The translations under genes and the position numbers were made by a program. From Aggregatilineales bacterium (GTDB lineage: Bacteria; Chloroflexota; Anaerolineae; Aggregatilineales; Ch27), in assembly GCA_029976005.1 (NCBI GenBank), contig JARKOQ010000122.1:41851-105850 (forward strand): a stretch of DNA of 64,000 nt, written 5' to 3'. The notes under the pieces were generated by a model. That model did no database searches. It saw only the letters and a list, made by a program, of their open reading frames with translations, and was not told where the DNA came from. The stretch's first letter is position 1. Every line of letters starts with the position of its first letter. Of this stretch, positions 61,855 through 64,000 are shown in pieces.

Positions 61855-63516
61855 TCAGGCCGGGACCGGCCCGGCGGCCTGGGGGATCAACTGCCCGCCG
61901 GCCAGCGCCCACCGCTCGCCCCCGAAGCGCTCGATGAAGCGCCGGTCGTGCGAGACGGCGATCACCGGGCCGGGGAAGGCGCGCAGGGCGTCTTCCAGCG
62001 CTTCCAGCACGTCGAAGCTGATGAAGTTGGTCGGCTCGTCCAGCAGCAGGAGGTTGGCCCGTTCGGCGATCAGGCGGGCGATCTGGAGCTTGCGCTGCTG
62101 CCCGGTGCTGAGCTGGCCCACCTGCTGGCGCACGTCCGCGTAGGTAAACAGGCCGGAGGCCAGCAGATCGGTGATGTGGTGCCGCTCCTCGCCCGGCCGC
62201 CCGGCGCGGTAGGCTTCCAGCACGGTCAGGGTGGAGTTCACCTCGGCCTGCCCCTGGTCGAGGTAGCCGATTTTTACCTGGGGATAGACCACGATCGTGC
62301 CGCTATCCGGCGCTTCCCGCCCGGCCAGCAGGCGGAGCAGGGTCGATTTGCCCGCGCCGTTCGGCCCGGTGATCACGATCCGGCTGCGCCGGTCGAGGGT
62401 GAAGGCCACGTCGCGCAGCACCCAGCGCCCACCGTACTGCTTGCCCAGCCCGGAGACCGACAGCGGCCAGGGGCTTTTGAGCGCCTGCGGGTCGAAGTCC
62501 GGGTCGAAGCGCAGCGGTTTGGGCGGCTCCGGGATCGGATCGGATTCGATCCGGTGCAGCTTTTCCTCGGCGGCGCTGACCCGGCGCGAAACCGTCCCCT
62601 GGACACGCCCTTTCTTGAAGGCGCGCAGGAACTTGTCGCCGTCGGTGGCCGGACGGTGGTGGCCGACCTGCCGGGAGGAATTGCTGATCTCCAGGCGCAG
62701 GGCGCGGATGTCGTCCTGCTGGCGGGCATAGTCCTCCTCCCAGCGGCGGCGGGCCTGCTCCCTGGCGCGCTGGTAGGCGTCGTAGTTGCCGGTGTAGCGG
62801 GTGGCGGTATGGTCGTGCTCGTCGATCGCGACGATGACGGTCGCCACCGCGTTGAGGAAGGCCCGGTCGTGCGAGACGACCAGCAGCGCCCCCCGGTAGG
62901 TGGCCAGAACCGACTCCAGCCAGGCCAGGGCGGCGGCGTCCAGGTGGTTGGTCGGCTCGTCCAGCAGCAGGATGTCCGGCCCGGCCAGCAGGAGCAAGGC
63001 CAGCCCCAGGCGGGCCTGCTCCCCGCCGGAGAGGGTCTCGATCGGCCGCTGGCGGGGCAGGTGGGCGATGCCCAGACCGTCGAGCACCAGTTCGATCCGG
63101 TGGTCGAGGTCATAGCCGCCCAACCGCTCGAAGCGCTCGGCCAGCTCGCCATATTCGGCCAGGATGGCGTCCAGATCACCATCGGCAGCGGCCATGCGAT
63201 CCTCCAGGGCGCGCAGGCGGCGCTCCAGGCCGCGCTGTTCGGCGAAGGCCGCTTCCAGCAGGCCGTCGATGGTCTGGCCGTTGAAGGTCGCCAGGGTCTG
63301 GGGCAGATAGCCCAACCGGGCGTTCGGGGATCGGGTGACCGCGCCGCCGTCAGGCTCGATCTCGCCCGCGACGATCTTCAGCAGGGTCGATTTGCCGACC
63401 CCGTTGGCGCCCACCAGGCCGAAGCGCTGGCCGCTGCCCAGGGTCAGCGAGACGCCGTGCAGCACCGGGCGGTCGCCGTAGGATTTGGAGAGGTTCTCAA
63501 GTCGTAGGAATGCCAT
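61855..63516 (-). CDS. ABC-F family ATPase (ribosome-associated, possible antibiotic resistance)
   Basis: 553 residues from ATG 63516; the ORF continues upstream into the attenuator. Two ABC domains in tandem: Walker A GLVGANGVGKSTLL and GPNGAGKSTLL; signatures LSGGEQARLGLALLLL and LSTGQQRKLQIARLI; Walker B DILLLDEPTNHLD and LLLLDEPTNFIS. No membrane segments. The inter-domain linker (about 240-310) is the helical P-site tRNA interaction motif region. ABC-F proteins enter the ribosomal E site and either protect from antibiotics (ARE type) or aid translation (EttA, Uup type). The regulated leader upstream favours a drug-responsive ARE role. Spectrum cannot be told. Confidence 0.92.
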   Translation of the reverse strand: MAFLRLENLSKSYGDRPVLHGVSLTLGSGQRFGLVGANGVGKSTLLKIVAGEIEPDGGAVTRSPNARLGYLPQTLATFNGQTIDGLLEAAFAEQRGLERRLRALEDRMAAADGDLDAILAEYGELAERFERLGGYDLDHRIELVLDGLGIAHLPRQRPIETLSGGEQARLGLALLLLAGPDILLLDEPTNHLDAAALAWLESVLATYRGALLVVSHDRAFLNAVATVIVAIDEHDHTATRYTGNYDAYQRAREQARRRWEEDYARQQDDIRALRLEISNSSRQVGHHRPATDGDKFLRAFKKGRVQGTVSRRVSAAEEKLHRIESDPIPEPPKPLRFDPDFDPQALKSPWPLSVSGLGKQYGGRWVLRDVAFTLDRRSRIVITGPNGAGKSTLLRLLAGREAPDSGTIVVYPQVKIGYLDQGQAEVNSTLTVLEAYRAGRPGEERHHITDLLASGLFTYADVRQQVGQLSTGQQRKLQIARLIAERANLLLLDEPTNFISFDVLEALEDALRAFPGPVIAVSHDRRFIERFGGERWALAGGQLIPQAAGPVPA

Positions 63517-63582
63517 GGGTGTCTCTTCTCGCCTGAATGCAACGGATGGAATCATGCGGCGTGGCGGCGTTTTCGCGGGAAG

Positions 63583-63616
63583 CAAAAACGCCACCAGAGA
63601 CGACTCTGCGTGGCGT
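63583..63616 (-). terminator. Intrinsic terminator (attenuator) in the ABC-F leader
   Basis: On the minus strand ACGCCAC (63610-63616) then, after a one-base bulge, CAGAG (63604-63608) pair with CTCTG (63595-63599) and GTGGCGT (63588-63594), with a four-base loop. TTTTT follows at 63584-63588. It lies about 70 bases before the ABC-F start codon and downstream of the leader ORF. GGCGTTTT of its 3' arm can alternatively pair with AAAACGCC further downstream (63566-63573). Confidence 0.82.
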
Positions 63617-63696
63617 CAGGACACCAGTGGATAAGCGGGGCCGATCATGGCCCAGGGGTGGCACGCGACAGCAACAGAGCAGTCTCCTGTTCGGGA

Positions 63697-63723
63697 CTAA
63701 CGGTTGTTGCTGGCGATTTCCAT
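63697..63723 (-). CDS. Eight-residue leader peptide of the ABC-F gene
   Basis: ATG 63723 to TAG 63697-63699 encodes MEIASNNR. AAGGGG (63729-63734) lies five bases upstream. CAGCAACA within this ORF is complementary to TGTTGCTG (63669-63676 region) just downstream, so a ribosome on the ORF would change leader folding before the terminator. Short leader ORFs with attenuators are a known control mode for ABC-F resistance genes in Firmicutes. Translation here is not proven. Confidence 0.6.
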   Translation of the reverse strand: MEIASNNR

Positions 63724-63797
63724 GCGAACCCCTTGTGACTCGAGGACGAAGATCGGAGGCAGGCCCGGATCATCCAGACCGCGTCGCGACCGGGATC

Positions 63798-63827
63798 AGT
63801 GTACGCCAGTTGGCGGCCGCCTGTCAA
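63798..63827 (-). promoter_or_regulatory. Promoter of the ABC-F gene
   Basis: Minus-strand TTGACA (63822-63827), 18-base spacer, TACACT (63798-63803). Expected start near 63791, giving a 275-base leader holding the leader ORF and terminator. The rest of the 484-base gap 63517-64000 shows no gene. Confidence 0.75.
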
Positions 63828-63956
63828 GAGGGGTTTTCGGTTCGACCGGGTATCAATTCAACACAGTAAGAGTGCGAAATTGATGACACGGATGTGTCAG
63901 CGCCGGGTCGCGGATTGATGAAGGTTAACAAATTGATCCGGTAACGCTGCGGACGG

Positions 63957-64000
63957 TTGTAGGGACGACCGGCGGTCGTCCGGGGCGGTTCGCGAACCGC
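63957..64000. repeat. Intergenic palindromic repeat at the window edge
   Basis: After TTGTAGGGACG, two hairpins follow: GGACGACC/GGTCGTCC (63963-63970 with 63974-63981) and the perfect palindrome GCGGTTCGCGAACCGC (63985-64000). The wording (TGTAGGGAC...) resembles common intergenic repeats of such genomes and probably continues past the window. Confidence 0.6.

Noticed and set aside
63645..63827. 60-codon minus-strand ORF in the ABC-F leader
   Set aside because: Its first codon is the TTG of the -35 hexamer, so it cannot be translated from that start; the short ORF at 63723 has a proper ribosome-binding site.

Overview
The window is GC-rich bacterial chromosome with densely packed genes on both strands, many ATGA stop/start overlaps and Shine-Dalgarno-led starts. 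Gene content suggests a soil- or sediment-type member of the Chloroflexota (Anaerolineae-like): Dpp-type uptake next to glycoside hydrolases, several STAND NTPases, secreted SH3/WD40/VWA proteins with Thr-Pro linkers, a 7TM histidine kinase, and wordy intergenic repeats. This placement is inferred from gene content, not from a marker gene. I see no rRNA, tRNA, CRISPR array, transposase or phage gene.

Layout. 1-3000: split transketolase, RuBisCO-like protein and HAD phosphatase, an operon resembling apiose/apionate-type sugar-acid catabolism. 3270-9022: PAC2 protein; small membrane protein; large STAND-like ATPase with GNAT; D-2-hydroxyacid dehydrogenase. 9228-12068: fucose-isomerase-family enzyme behind a LacI regulator with its own promoter and two operators. 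12087-22613 (minus): secreted glycosidase-like protein, complete Dpp/Opp-type ABC transporter and NagZ-type GH3, probably an oligosaccharide uptake and trimming system. 22705-24942: GAF-PP2C phosphatase fused to a degenerate GspE/PilB-like domain. 25328-30873: sugar isomerase and Gfo/Idh oxidoreductase converging on a glycyl radical enzyme and its activase. 31090-32882: secreted protein of unknown role and deoC.

33428-38308 encodes a giant BTAD-STAND-WD40 protein. 38400-40449 is a TetR/GH13 pair sharing an operator core. 40475-50686 (minus) is a conflict-type or signalling region: secreted subtilase with TIR-NB-ARC-TPR, then DUF4062-NB-ARC with a separate TPR protein and a secreted SH3 protein, then a beta-propeller SH3 protein. 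50888-56533: phytoene-desaturase-like oxidoreductase, VWA surface protein, HhH membrane protein. 56901-61769: TrmO-like protein, split effector-binding/AraC regulator, histidine kinase with two receiver proteins. 61855-63830: ABC-F ATPase with promoter, eight-codon leader ORF and intrinsic terminator in its 5' leader, the hallmarks of ribosome-mediated attenuation.

The most notable points are the ABC-F leader, the paired STAND modules, the RuBisCO-like operon, the dead secretion-ATPase/PP2C fusion, and dispersed intergenic elements. Starts were moved from the longest ORF to the best ribosome-binding site wherever the sequence allowed. Domain calls come from reading motifs by eye.
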